The notes: generated by a model from the sequence alone, not told the origin. A stretch of DNA of 64,000 nucleotides from Chrysomallon squamiferum (GCA_012295275.1 CM022665.1:9878976-9942975), one strand, 5' to 3'. Counted from the first letter of the stretch, positions 1 through 19,082 are shown. Made by a program: numbers and translations.

Positions 1-970
<970 letters not shown>

Positions 971-972
971 AG

Positions 973-3562
973 TTATCAGTCATCTGCGTCATCTTTGTGG
1001 TTGTGTCTGCAGTAGGCGCACGTCTAACTCGAGAACAAATCTTCAGATTAGTTTCAGCCGGGATACCAAAAGCCAACACCAACCCAAACTACAGATACAG
1101 CGGCTTTCATGGACAGTCTTTCCCGATTAGACCAGCACCGAGACCCCAACCTCAGCACTTCCCGCAAAACGACAACACCCTGTTCCATTCTCGACGCGGC
1201 TTCCACGTCTTCGGTCAGCAGCATGTGTTCGGATTTGGCAACAATCAAGGCAGAAGTTACCCAGTTCGACAGCCCACGCCCACACAGTACAATTTAAGAC
1301 GCTACAATCCCTTCAGGGGAAACGTCCAGCGTGTTCCCGTTATTCAAAGACTTCCAAAGGCGAGGACTCCAGTTCATGCAGTTCCAAATGTACATATTCC
1401 AATCCAGTCATTTCCAAACGTTCATACACCAATCCAGTCACTTCCAAACGTTCATACACCAATCCAGTCATTTCCAGCAGCCAAACCAGTTGCGCAGTTT
1501 ACTTGTCCAGAGATGAAAGATTACTCTGCTGAATACGTACTTTCTTCCAACAACGAAGAATACCCAGAGTAAGTTGTCTAGACATTTCACCTATACCTTT
1601 AGTTATAAATAAATTTATAAAAAGAAAAAGAAAGATAAGGCTATAGAGTTCAGACTTCAAAGCAGATTTGACATTGCCACAATTTTCTCATTAATTTTAT
1701 TATATTTTACTGCTTTATTGATTGATAAAATGTAAAACAGTGGTTTACTCAAATTTAAATTTCCAATATCAGTGTCAGTATCAGTATATATGTACACACG
1801 CACGCATGCATGCACACACACACACATCTGTATTTACAAACACAGTGAAACAGAGAAAATGTTACAACACGGTAATTAATCTTCATAGTATGTCTGATTA
1901 AAAGGATGTTGTTTTTTTTTGTTTTTTTTTCATATTGTTTATTTTTACAGACAAGAAATAAACAGTGAAATGAAGCAGCATCCAGTCCTGTCTAACAGTG
2001 AACATTTCCCAGCCGTTTTTCCCGATCATTCTATTAGCCTCGAATATTCCGTGTAAGTTATACCTGCACGTGCGTCACGTGCATCACTAAGAAAAGTGAT
2101 GTGTATAAATATATATTTTTAAATCCTGATTTCAATAATCAGATTATATACAAACACTTCACAAATAATACCAGTAATTATATTATCACTTATGAGCAAA
2201 ATTTAATACATTATTTTAAACACTCAAAATATTTTATGCTATATGCATTTAATGGTTACAGATTATTTGCAAAATATATGAAACTATTTTTGACATGGAT
2301 ACTTCAAATTTAAATTATATAAATAAATATATGTTTAATCTTTTATTATTATATTAAGAAAAATACGTATAGTACCATATATATTTTTTTTTTTTCCCCA
2401 GTGGAATCTTAGCGGCTTGTCCATCTCAGAAGAAACGTCTATGGAGTTTCAGAGACAACGGCGGAAAATGCTGGCTCATAGACTTGATTCAGAACGTACA
2501 TTTCATGGAATGTCTGTAAGCAACATTACTTACAAATCGATTTAACTTAATTAATGAACATTTAGTAAACTATATATCTTAACAGTACAGAGATCAGTAA
2601 GACATTTCTTCTAAAGTGATACCATGAAAGATAAAAAGCTTGTCGTTGTCTTTCTTATTGCTAACTATCGACTAGCAGCAATGGATATTTTTGTATGCAA
2701 CTTCCTGTAATGAGGAAGCGATATACCACAGTATTTGATAAACCAGTGGTCGGTTAGGGAATTACTTTACAGAGGACTGATATTGATATTAATGGAAATA
2801 TATGATTATTTGTTTGATAACCGACTAATAGGAGTCATTAAGTGTTGTTGTCTCTAAACCGTGCGAGTAATAGTGATATTGATGCTAGTGGTGATGGTTG
2901 TAGCAGTAGTAGTATTAGTAATAGTGCTAGAAGTAGCACTAAAGCGATGGTAATGGTAGTAATAACAGTAGTAGTAGTTATAGTAACAGTAATATTTGTA
3001 GCAGTAGTAGTAGCAGCAGTATTGGTAGTAGTAGAATGGTTGTAGTATTAATACTAATAGTAATAATAGCATCAGTAGAAGTAGTAATATTAAAAGCAGT
3101 AGATAAGAGAAAAAATAGTTATAGCAGTAGCAATAATAACATTAATGATAGATAAATGTTAACAACAATAACAACAATAATAATATTAATAGAGATGATG
3201 GTAATGATGGTGATAATAATGAATATTAATAAAAACAACAGTTCTAATTTAAATGATCTTATCGGATTATTTACACTAATCCAGATCTACTTATATATTT
3301 ATTCCCTTATTCCAACACAACAGTCTTTAAACACGAATCATATTGATGATTTTTACAACCGTATTTCAGCCCGAATGAAATGTGTTCAAGATGTGGAACT
3401 GAAGCAGCTGTCCAGAAAAAGTGTATGAAGAATTACCAGTATGTGGTTGTGTGGACTTACTGCCCTCACTTGAACCGAGGTCTGAGAATTGCCAGGAAGC
3501 AAATTGTCATTCCCACCCATTGCACCTGTGCCCAGATGTCCTGCACGCAAGTCAGGAAGTAA
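973..3562 (+). CDS. Spaetzle-like secreted cystine-knot protein, four exons, 5' exon not found
   Basis: Exons 973-1568, 1951-2052, 2402-2515 and 3370-3562 (TAA stop) join in one frame, each intron in phase 2 with GT..AG borders, to give 334 residues. The first residues after the acceptor at 971-972 are a hydrophobic stretch ending in VSAVGA, like a signal peptide core, so the initiator Met should lie in a short upstream exon. A Pro/Gln/Arg-rich prodomain follows, with three copies of a 10-residue repeat (PNVHTPIQSF type). The C-terminal ~95 residues carry the cystine-knot pattern: an early ACPSQ cysteine, KCWLID, VHFMEC, MCSRC, QKKC, WTYC and a terminal PTHCTC. Spacing and the W-L-I, E-C and IP-x-H/C-C-x-C blocks resemble the Spaetzle domain, the protease-activated Toll ligand of arthropods. 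No clear RXXR site precedes the knot. Alternatives are another member of the trunk/PTTH/Spaetzle superfamily. A polyadenylation signal AATAAA lies at 3748-3753. The knot is solid; the exact family is less so. Confidence 0.72.
1384..1477 (+). repeat. In-frame 30-bp tandem repeat in the Spaetzle-like prodomain
   Basis: About three copies of a 30-bp unit lie inside the first resolved exon and encode the decapeptide PNVHTPIQSF with small changes (HIPIQSF, HTPIQSL, HTPIQSF). The last two copies are nearly identical, which suggests recent expansion or homogenisation. The prodomain of such ligands is usually removed, so length change here may be tolerated. Confidence 0.8.
2870..3150. repeat. Degenerate TAG/GTA trinucleotide array in an intron
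   Basis: An imperfect run of TAG, GTA and AAT triplets in the third resolved intron of the Spaetzle-like gene. It creates long, low-complexity open frames on both strands that are not genes. Confidence 0.85.
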
Positions 3563-3756
3563 CAACGACTCTAACGTGAAAATATAAAGCGAGTTTCAAG
3601 AAACCAAATGCACTCTTAACAGAATATATATTATATATATATCTCGGAAGCCATTTAAAGCTCTAGGGACGAAAATCCAAGTTCCAGTTCTGATGCAGCT
3701 CTTTGATGTTTGATAAATGGTACAGTACGTATTTCTCTTAACGTAATAATAAATGG

Positions 3757-8660
<4,904 letters not shown>

Positions 8661-8667
8661 GTAAAGG

Positions 8668-8826
8668 ATCATCTATCGGGAGAGGAGATGCCAGAAACAA
8701 TGAGTGTTTATAAGCACCTTTCATTGGCCGTGAGACGTTGCCGAAGAACGAAACAGCACCAAAGAGAAACGATCCCGCAATCACTCACGCTTAATGCCAG
8801 TGCTTAACCAATGAACTATTGCAGAC
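8668..8826 (-). mobile_element. tRNA-headed SINE copy
   Basis: Read on the minus strand, it starts with an A-box-like element (revcomp of 8802-8819, TTGGTTAAGCAC) and a B-box-like GGGATCGTTTCTC (revcomp of 8764-8776). The central block follows, with GGCCAATGAAAGGTGCTTATAAA. This order and the block wording match the molluscan SINE family seen elsewhere in the window. The copy is diverged. Confidence 0.75.
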
Positions 8827-8944
8827 TGTTCCCATTAACTACCGAGATTCTTTGTTGTACACAAATACAAACTGTTATTTTGTTTTTAATTTAAATTAGT
8901 TTTACAACTGATCGTTTTTCATTAGACAGAGTTTGAAGTTAATT

Positions 8945-9010
8945 TCATCAGCATCCTGTTTACAGGAAGGTGCCTAAAACAATAATGTTTTTTCTTTCTG
9001 AAACATCATT
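8945..9010 (+). mobile_element. Short SINE fragment
   Basis: Contains ATCCTGTTTACAGGAAGGTG, which resembles the central domain of the same SINE family. Only this part is recognisable, so the call is weak. Confidence 0.4.
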
Positions 9011-9203
9011 TACAGAGGCGTGTGCAGATGCATATCAACATACATACACAAATCACATACATGATACCTGTTAAGTTAACATTAAACAGTGCCGATGCAT
9101 TGTTCAAACACTCAGTAATTTGTTTGCATTAGACATTTGAACTAAATAACCTAAGGCGGTAATTAATTGCTATTTTTTTTTTTTTTATCATTATTTCATT
9201 TAT

Positions 9204-9323
<120 letters not shown>

Positions 9324-9739
9324 CACTCAGACACAGTGACACACATTTCTGTATGTGTTTTGAAAAATCGTATATATAAGCAAACATATCTGACATTTAA
9401 TAGTTTTTAATCAACGAAGATTGATGTTTTACTATGAGACATTAACAGACTATTTTATCTCTTTCTCAACACAAAATACCAGTGTACTATACATTTCGTC
9501 AATAAAGATGAATGAAAAACCATGGTACTTATTTATTTATCTACTTCTAACCAGTTCTCAGAATCGGTAGGTTATATTTATGACATCTCTTATATATAAT
9601 CCTTCGTAATCGTTTCGTAAGCTAATAATACGCTGTATAATTAAATAAATGAAAAACTAAATTTAACTGCCCATCCTCTGCTATTGTTTGATATTGAGTA
9701 ATTATCCAGAAATAATTCTACTTCATCCCTCCCATCTCT

Positions 9740-10340
9740 AGGAAATATTTTGGCCTTTCAAAGAAAATCTGACCCTGTTTGTTGTCCGCGATTACACTTA
9801 AAAGCCTATAAAGATATAATGAAACATGTCTGTGATTTTGAGGAGGACAAATAATGGCGTGCTGACATTATTTAGCGATAATGTTGAGCCCGCGATACGA
9901 TCTTAGCCTTATTCAGGACCTCCTGAAGGAATTCCACCAACGAAATTGGACCAAAGACCATGAAATTGTGGAGAAATAAGTTGATAATAGTTTGATTAAA
10001 CATTTCGACCCAGAGGAATAATTCTGTATCCGTGAAATTGAAATTTAATGTCTTTTGCATTGTCCTCCGTTGTGATTGGAGAGCCCTCTGTTCCGAGGTT
10101 TACAATGGCTGATCGGCTAGTCTTCAACCTGTCACTGTCGAAGTAGATTGCTTTTTTATTATTTGTACAAACAAGAACATTCTTCAGTTTTTGACCATCT
10201 CAGTTTCGTACTAAGCGAACGAGCTCTTTGACATAATTGAAAGATATCGTTCGGTAATCACCGACTACCGGTAACCTATGGCTAATGGTTGATGTCCTCT
10301 GATTTGTACCAGTTTGAAACGTGTTTCCGACAGTAATGTC
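9740..10340. other. Low-repeat, more GC-balanced intergenic block
   Basis: About 600 bp with few simple repeats and more balanced composition than its surroundings. No open frame here looks like protein and no SINE or terminal repeat was recognised. It could be conserved non-coding DNA or an old unrecognised element. Confidence 0.3.
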
Positions 10341-10879
10341 ACTGCCGTATAACAACATTCTCCGTTCCTGCTGATTATATATCTAAATGAATAAAATAAT
10401 ATGACCACTTTGTACTCATAAGATAAAAAAAAAAAAAAAAAAAAAAAAAACGTAATAGATGCTTGAACTTTTCGACTGGATCAGTGAAATTGGATATCAA
10501 ACTGAAAAAGGATTTATTTTCTCTTGTTTCAGGGGGGGGGGAAATCGTTTTCATTCAAATTATTTATTTTTCCTGCTGGGCATTATTACCACTGTCATTG
10601 CTATTGCTACAACTACGACAGCAGTGATACTGGCACTGTAAAAACTATTACTACTATCACCATCACCACACTATTACAACTATTACCTCTACTACTACAA
10701 CTACTGCTGCTACTACTACTGCTTCTGTTACTGACAGTGATTTTATTATGAATACAAAATCTGACATTTATTATAAAATGTTTATAGTGAAATGAGATTT
10801 TTTTTCAGAGTCCTTGTATACATTTCAACAGACAAAACAAACACACACAGACTATTATTATAGCTGAAACTATTTGGTA

Positions 10880-11065
10880 TTTCTTACAGTGTAGGACAAT
10901 TAGGACGTCACTGCAGGTGCTATGTTCAAACAAAGGATTCGTTCGAATTCTGTGACAGGTTTCACTGTGAAGAGTTTAATTAACGTATTTTTGTTTCAAC
11001 CCACTTCAAAGACTGTGGTATGTTCCTTCCTGTTTGTGGGAAACTATGTATAAAATATTAACAAG
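10880..11065 (+). mobile_element. tRNA-headed SINE copy with clear B box
   Basis: A tRNA-related head with the B-box-like GATTCGTTCGAATTCTG near 10935-10952 is followed by the central domain from about 11006: AAAGACTGTGGTATGTTCC, then CCTGTTTGTGGGAAACTATG. This is one of the best-preserved copies for tying head and central domain together. Confidence 0.75.
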
Positions 11066-12255
11066 AATAAAGAGATGAAGCGACAACTAATCAAAGGTTT
11101 AACAGCTAATGGGATAATTGTGAATACTCAGATGTCGTAAAATAACATATTATTCACATATAAAATAACAGCAACAACAATAATAAAATAAACCCAGAGG
11201 ATATCATCAAAGTTTATTATTTATATCTTTATATCTCAAACTGAAATGCTTATAAAATAATGTTGGAAAATCAGAATTTGAAAGTAGGCTGTTTGAAAGC
11301 AAAACGCATTTGTACGATTAATAATTAAATAGGAAATAGTAAACGTGTGTATTCATTTATTTCTCCAGTCTCTCTCTCCCACTCACATACAGACTGACAA
11401 CTCATTAATGAAAATTGTAATTGCATTCCATTCCATATTACTTGGTTAAAATCATTTTTAAAAATTGATAAAACAAAAAATGTGTAAAAAAAAAAACCCA
11501 ACAAAATTTGATAAATGAAAACCCTTCAGTAATGGAACATAATTTAAATGCATAGTAAATGAAACGAAATTACAATAAATCACACATACAGAACAACAAC
11601 AAAAAAAACCCACAAAAAACAAACAAACAACAAAAAAAAAAAAAAAGCGGAGAGAATAAAGGACATTCATTAAAAAGTAAAAAGCATTATTCCATCCAGA
11701 TTCGATATCTTTGAGGTTGAAACCAGAATCACAGTCGTCCATTTAACAATAATTATGTTCTCTCGGTTTTGCGAAAGAGAAAAAGCTGAGATTACAAATA
11801 CGAAATCAGTGACAGATTTACAAAGCTCAGGCTGGGTTACGAATCCCTATTAATTACCACTTGATGAATTTATAATTGACAAACAATGCTGGTCGTCACT
11901 TTACATGAAAAGCTTCGATCAATTAGGACTGGCAGTGTTCTGGGTTCGGGCACGTGCTGATGGATGGCTAAAATGTTATATAACAACAGTAGATATTTAT
12001 GCTGATTTCCCGCAGGACACGACAACTCTTTGAAGCCGATAATGAAATCATTTAGCTTCGAGTTATGTAAATGGCAACATTTTGTATCTGTAGTGTGTAT
12101 CGTATTGCGAGTGTTTTCTCAAAAAGCATTGTTTGTTATGAAACGAAATAAAAATGATTATTTCTGCACTTTTATCCGTCATTTTATATCGGTTGATAAA
12201 AGATTTCGATCAAATGGTCAAATTTTTTTTAATTTCTCGATCAGAGGCAGGGACA

Positions 12256-12358
<103 letters not shown>

Positions 12359-12825
12359 GGCATCAGTCATGATCATGTTATTATATTTTAAAAATATAAG
12401 AGCAACATAAAGTGTGCAGTTTCAGAATTGATGCTTGTCACGAAGACCCGGAAAACCTTTTCCACGTTGACTGACACACGGGGGCACAAATTTACGGTAA
12501 TAAATGTCACCAATTTCACTAATAATAAATAAATAACTGATCATTTTAAATCTTTTTTTTTTTTTTTTTTTTTTTTTCAGTTTTATTAAATACTGAGGGG
12601 AAAACAAAGTTTAAAAGAAATACAAATTTGTTAATTAAATCCGTGAAATAGTGTACATGGTTTGTTATTTAACCAACCATATACGTACATACACACCCCA
12701 AATACTTGAATTATGCACATTATCGCACATTAATCCATTTTCACACATAAATATCTTATTTTTCAATTTGGTTTTGTAAACTATTTAAATTAATTCAGTT
12801 CAGAAAACGTATGTTTCCAGCTTGT

Positions 12826-12857
<32 letters not shown>

Positions 12858-13079
12858 AGAAGTCGTTCTGACAATGGAAATGGCATGTGCGAGTATATAA
12901 TTAGTTATGAATATGAAGATGACATTATAAATTTGAGTTTCTTTCTTTATTAATTTTAAGTGCTTTCCCGTAAATTAGAAAACAACTATATATGTCTGAT
13001 AATGAACATCTACATAAGTGCCATTGACAGCTTTCTTTCATGTGAAAGCCCACTTGTATCTGCCTGATAGCTGTAAAGC

Positions 13080-13390
13080 TTCGTTCCCTGTCCGTCAATG
13101 ACCATCGAGTTGAGATTAAAAGTAATGTTATTGATTGGTTTGGCGCCAGGGGCATCCCGTGTCACGTACGCCTTTCATTTTCGGTACGGAGTCCCGCGAT
13201 TTCAGCCCATTTATTTGTCTCTATTCGAATACAAACAGGCAAAGATGACAAATGCATTAAAGATTTGTGATGGCATAAACCGCCATTTGTTCCAAATTTT
13301 TTTATCCTCGAGAGGTTCTTCTAGGGGAGATAATTCGATAGACGTCCGGGCGGTGAGATCATGCATTTGAAATACCGCAAAAGAGCGGGG
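13080..13390. other. GC-richer block with an unconvincing 90-codon frame
   Basis: Composition is less AT-rich than its neighbours and a plus-strand frame at 13098-13370 stays open. The translation has no recognised domain, and no paired splice sites or polyadenylation signal support it. It may be conserved non-coding DNA or chance. Confidence 0.25.
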
Positions 13391-13734
13391 AATGTTTCTA
13401 TAATGAAGAAGAAAAAAAAAAAAAAAAAAAAAGGTTTTAGTAACGCAGTTCTTTGTATTTACAAAAAGAAATCGATTTCTTAAAATAAAATATTGTCAAG
13501 TCCATCTACTAAGTAATACCCAGCGTGAAGTGTATGAAATGTTTAGAATAAATAGATAGTAATATAGTTTAAACAAAATCATACTATTTTGATGAGTATA
13601 AATAACTGTGAGTGACACATCATAGTACATTAGAACTTATTATTAGAAATACTTATTTTTAAAACATTATTTTGTTCTTGGTTTCCACTGATTTCCTTAT
13701 CGCTTTCTACAACAGCTGTTGCTGCTGGTACGCT

Positions 13735-13975
13735 ACTGTTTGTACTACTACTAACTACAACTACTACTATTACTACCACTACTTCTGCTGCTACTACTAC
13801 TACTACTGCTGGTGCTGCTGCTGCTGTTGCTGTTATTACTACTACTACAACTACTACTGCTATTACTACTGCTCTACTACTACAACAATTACTATCACTA
13901 CTACTATTACTACTAAAAATAATAATAGTAAGAAGAAGAAGAAGAAAGAATTATTATTATTATTATTATTTATTA
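13735..13975. repeat. ACT/CTG trinucleotide array, then AAG/ATT
   Basis: Imperfect ACT, GCT and TTA triplets, ending in AAG and ATT runs and a poly(T). It gives a Tyr/Cys-rich artefactual open frame. Confidence 0.85.
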
Positions 13976-14394
13976 GTCTCGTATTTTTTTTTTTTTTTTT
14001 TTTTTTAAATACAGTTATTGTTATTTTACACTGTTTTACTCATTCATGGTTTACGTTACAAAGTAACAGTATCAGAATGGTTTAACGCTCGACTGTTCAG
14101 TTATTTTATATATTTTTTATAAACTACAAATTTTCAGTTATTTTTATATACTTTAACAAAGCAACTTTTTACTTCCTAGAACTACACAAGCGGAGACACG
14201 TAAATATGCAATAGGTCCAAACTGATAACTGCACTCATGAACTCATCCGAACGTACAGACAATCCCAAATAATTATTCTTACAATTTCTACCTACGGCTA
14301 TTTGTCGGTGATGACAAAAAAGAACCAACAGAACAACTGCAAGTGCCTCTTTGTTCTATATTTGTAAGTTTAACATCACGTTCTGAACTGGAGA

Positions 14395-14485
14395 GGTGGA
14401 ATTAGCCCAAATCTGCCCGAGGCTTCATAAGTCATCACTAGAATCCCGTTCCAACCCGTGCTGCACTACATGCAGTGAGTTACTG
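14395..14485 (+). mobile_element. Degraded SINE fragment
   Basis: Contains AATCCCGTTCCAACCCGTGC followed by TGCACTACATGCAGTG, matching the SINE block between the B box and the central domain (CGTTCCAGCC-AGTGC-CCACGACTGG type). A second, weaker resemblance lies at about 14850-14945. Confidence 0.45.
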
Positions 14486-16382
14486 TTATAAGAAAATTAA
14501 TATAATGTCCAATGTGGTTGTAAAAATAGGCAACTTTATATTTTTAACATATAAATCAGACTATTTTTTATATATATAAAAATGGATTCCAACCTGTTCT
14601 AATAATGAACTATAACAATAATAAAACCTGTCTATCAGAATGTAGAGACGCTACCATTTGTTCTTTCGTAATATTTCATACATAATAAATGAAAAATATA
14701 AAATCCATGTATGGCTTTTGTTCTCACAATCATGACAATGAATAACATTTTCGCAAAAACCATGAACCATTTTCAGCCTTTGGCTATTTGCTGGGTATGG
14801 CACGAACCTTTGTCCTTATTTTATTATTGTAATTGTATCATAGAGTAAACTGTAGAGACGGGTTGCAGAATGCTTGATTACGAGTCCAACCCAAGAACAC
14901 TGATTTTCTTCATGATGCAACCAGTGGTCCTCTGTAACAATGTATTAAATGTATCATGATGTAAAATTTACACTATGGACGCTAAGCAAAATTAATTATT
15001 AAAACAAAAAATCTAAAATAATAAAGATACATAATTAGGCCGCCGTCTTTTCTTCATTATAAAATCACTCGACATTTTTTTTTTCTTTCTGAATCTACTT
15101 CGTATACCAAAATACAAAATAATTTGATACCTTTTTTTTTTTTTTTTTTTAATATTGCATCTATATTTAGTGATGAAAAAATAATAAAACAAAGCTGAGT
15201 AAATTATCGGCATAGATGCCACATCAATTAAACTGTGTCTTCATATATAACGGCAAAATGGCAGTCTCTATATCTGTTGTAAATATCGATAAAATACCTA
15301 AACTTGAATTACGGATAAGTATGTAAAATGTATTTAAGGTTTTCGTTCATATACTAAAAGTAAAATTATGTATGCACACGCATACATTTTTTGTTTTATG
15401 TTTTGCTCTTTTTTTTCTCTTATTAAGAAAAACTAATATTACTTGCAATATAATTACACTGGATATTACAGTATAATGCATAATACAATACTTCGGTCTA
15501 TCTTAAGAGACTGTGTTGTAAGTTTGTTTGTTTTTACCTTGACAATTCTGAAAACACGTAAATAATGAACTGGAAATAATATCAAAATCTGATATCAATA
15601 ATACAAATAATAATGAAATTAATTTACTGTACGTCACTGACATCTTGTCACGCTGGCAAAATTAATGATGCTTTTAGATCACGGAGATAATTTATTTTGT
15701 AATTTTTATAAAAGACATTTCATCGTGTTTGACAAAAAAAAAAAAAGAGACAGAAGTCACAGTTCCTGCTCACGGACACAAGGTAACAATAGTATGTTAT
15801 TTACGAATAATGTTTAATGTACTCAAGTATAGAATATTTATCGTAAAATTACTAACAGGTGAAGTGAAAAAAAAAAAAATGAAAACAAATGAGAGAAAGC
15901 AATAAAAAAACAACCTGAAAAATCCATGTGAATTAGGGTTTATACAATTGATTAAATATTGATTAAAAAATTGTTTTTGTAATCAAAACAAGCGACTCGG
16001 ATTTTTGCCATCATAAAACGAGAAATCAAAATATTTTGTAAAACTGAGTGGTAATGTGATATGCTTCCACTGGGATTTGCGGTTGTTTGAACATTGTGGT
16101 CTATCATGCTTAAATATTAAATCATCCACTGTTATTATTATGAATTATGAAAACAAGCCTCTAGAAGTTAGTGTCAGATACCATCGAACAGCATCATTTT
16201 TTTTTTTTTTTTTTTCTGCTACGACATTTCTGTCAATATAATAATAATAGTTATTTGTTGTTTTAAATCTCGAGTTATTGATTTAAAAAAAAAAAAAAAT
16301 TAAGTTACTTAATAAAAGTGAATACTATTCAACAATGAGGATTGTATTACAATAACGTAATGAAAATTAATTTTATTTGACA

Positions 16383-16675
16383 ATGGACTATTTTAAAACA
16401 AATTAACTTAAAGAAACAAAAAGAAGAAAAATACTGTTTAAGAATGGACTTTATTAAAACAAAATAACTTAATGAGAAGAAAGCAGAAAAATACTTGATT
16501 TAGAATAGACTTTATTAAAACAAAGTAACGTAATGAAAAAAAAGAGAAGTAAAGTAGTGTTTAAGAATGGACTTTATTGAAACAAAGTAACGTAATAAAA
16601 TTTAACAGTGGACTATATTAAAACAAAGTAACTTAATAAAATAAACAGCATTTAGTAATGGTTTATATTAAAACA
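16383..16675. repeat. 61-bp minisatellite
   Basis: Units begin with AATGGACTTTATTAAAACAA and start at about 16383, 16444, 16505 and 16566, giving three exact 61-bp spacings, then shorter units at about 16608 and 16658. Each full unit ends with an A-rich spacer of variable sequence. No open frame runs through it. Confidence 0.88.
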
Positions 16676-17435
16676 AATTTAATAATTTTAAAAAGTTATT
16701 ATATATTAATTTTTTTTTTTTTTAATCTAGTCAAGTCTTTATATTTATTAAGTATCCCATTCTTAAACAGTAGTTATTTCTAGTATTAACTACTTTATGA
16801 ATATCCATTTTCATCAGTTATCTGAAGTTAAAATTACGTGTATTTTTTACTAAATAACTGTTTGAAATAAAATACGTTTACTTGTACTTCTTGTTTGATC
16901 CAGCGTATTTAATTAATATATCTATTTTAATGTTCATAATAAATGTTCGGACTTACGTTTTTAATCTTTATAAATGTCAGCGTAGACTTCTGAAACTGTG
17001 TATGAAGACGTAATAATGGTAGAGTGTTAGATGCAACAGCTGTCACAAAAATGACAGATGCGGTAAGGAAAAAACTGGATACAAAATTGAAAAAAAGATT
17101 TTATTTCTCTTGTTTGTTTGTTCGTTTTTATTTTTGTTGTTGTTTAAAAAAAAATAAAAAAATAAAGTAAGAGAAACGCATTCATTTTATTATTACAGTT
17201 GTTGTTGTTATTATTATTGTTGTTATTGTTGTTGTTATTTCTTCTTATTATTATTATCATTGTTATTATTCCTGCAGGGCATTATTGCCTTTGTCATTGC
17301 CATCTCAGCTGTTATTGCTATTATAGCGACGATTCCAGAGATACTGTCACAATTTAAGCTAAATGATCATCTTGCCTTACACTGATTATATTTTTATTTT
17401 GTAATAATTTCTACAAAATAGGAAATCGTCTGGTG

Positions 17436-17512
17436 ACATCCCATGCGTTGCTTTTCACGGGATCGTTAATATAAGCCTCCCCATAAACAGAAAGAAAGTA
17501 ACACCGATATAT
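17436..17512 (-). mobile_element. SINE central-domain fragment
   Basis: On the minus strand it reads TTTCTGTTTATGGGGAGGCT followed by TATATTAACGATCCC, the central-domain signature of the local SINE family. The head is not recognisable. Confidence 0.65.
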
Positions 17513-17934
17513 TATCGTTAAAAATACGAATATCTATTCGCAAATAATAGTTCTCTTACTGTCACTTTTTGATTAAATTCTTAATAAAATTTTGAAAAGT
17601 GGTCTCTATTTCCAATTAATATATATATATAATATTAACTTTTAGCTAAAAATATTTAATAAATCTTCAACGAACAATAATAACTGACCTTTACTTAATG
17701 ATACTTAATTAACATTCAGCTGAATCATATCGGCTTTAACCTTCAACTAAATTACATCTGAATTCCTGTTAACCATCACGATGTTCATTCAACCCTGAAA
17801 GCTTAAAATGATGAAATACATCGTGTATAAATCCCATAGCATTAAAACATATGAACTGATTACAGTGTATAATACAATGTAATAGTACTTTTGCGTCGGA
17901 GTTACATACATTTATGTATATTGTCTATTCTACA

Positions 17935-18235
17935 ACAGCAACAACAACAACAACTGCCACTACTACTACTACCATTAACTACATCAACAATAAAAACTAC
18001 TAGTACTTTAACAGCTTCTGCTACTGCTGCTACTTTTACTACTATTAACTACTACTACCACGATTATTACTACTACAGCTACTGTTTCTACTATTACCAT
18101 TACTACTAATGTTATTACTACTACTATTGCAGCTACTGTTATGAATAATATTATTACTACTGTATATTACTACTACTACTATTATTATTGATTAAATATT
18201 AAATACTACTACTATCACCGCTACTACTTCTGCTG

Positions 18236-18278
<43 letters not shown>

Positions 18279-18330
18279 CGGTATCACTATTACTACTAAT
18301 TATATTATCACTGGTACTACAGTCACTTCT
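17935..18330. repeat. Long ACT trinucleotide array
   Basis: About 400 bp of ACT, GCT and ATT triplets with a pure (ACT)n core near 18237-18278. Non-coding. Confidence 0.9.
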
Positions 18331-18774
18331 ATTACGACTGTCGTACCTACTCCTCAACTATTACGTCCGCAGAGACATTTACGATTTCGATATTTTAGAC
18401 ATTTCTTCTATCATTAATAAAGATTAAAAACATAAAATAAAATAATAAAAAAATAAAAAGTCCTAGAAAGCCCAGCAATCTGCTTTTTGGAAGATTTAAA
18501 ACTCCGAATAACAGCCCATCCCACTTCAGCTGTCGATGCACATTCAAGTCACACCTGCGTCAGTGAAATATTTCAAGTCGAAATCTTACGTCTTTTTGTT
18601 TGCAGTATTTACGTACATTAGCCAAACAGCTAAGTGCAGTTGGCAAAAGATCAATTACAGGATGTAAGAATTGAAAAAAATTAGGGTCCGTGCCTAAACC
18701 AAACTGAAACAATTTAGAACTGATCAGTGCAATAGATATGATTCTTGTTTAATAATGATATAACAGAACAAGAT

Positions 18775-18970
18775 CCGCTGCTGAACTCAGTGGGATACCC
18801 TTATTTATTAGCAAGAAGACCGTTAATGTAAACCTTTCCACTGACAAGAAAACAAACCACTTTTTCTGGTACAGCTGTCATAGAAAATAAGCTAGAATGG
18901 GAAATAGAACAGAGATAACACCAAGGAGAATCAATCTTACGACTGCTTGTATCTCAGGCTGGCGCTTTTA
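18775..18970 (-). mobile_element. Near-complete SINE copy
   Basis: On the minus strand a tRNA-like head (AGCGCCAGCC near 18960, B-box-like TAAGATTGATTCTCC near 18930) leads into TTGTTTTCTTGTCAGTGGAA and AGGTTTACATTAACG, then TTCTTGCTAATAAAT. These are the family's blocks in the expected order. Confidence 0.72.
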
Positions 18971-19028
18971 TAGTTTATAGTTTGTACCATATATACTGAA
19001 TTAAAAAGTTAGCATTATTATTATTTCT

Positions 19029-19043
19029 TTTTATTTATTTATG

Positions 19044-19082
<39 letters not shown>

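Noticed and set aside
13098-13370. 90-codon plus-strand ORF
   Set aside because: No recognised domain, no paired splice sites, and length within chance for this composition.
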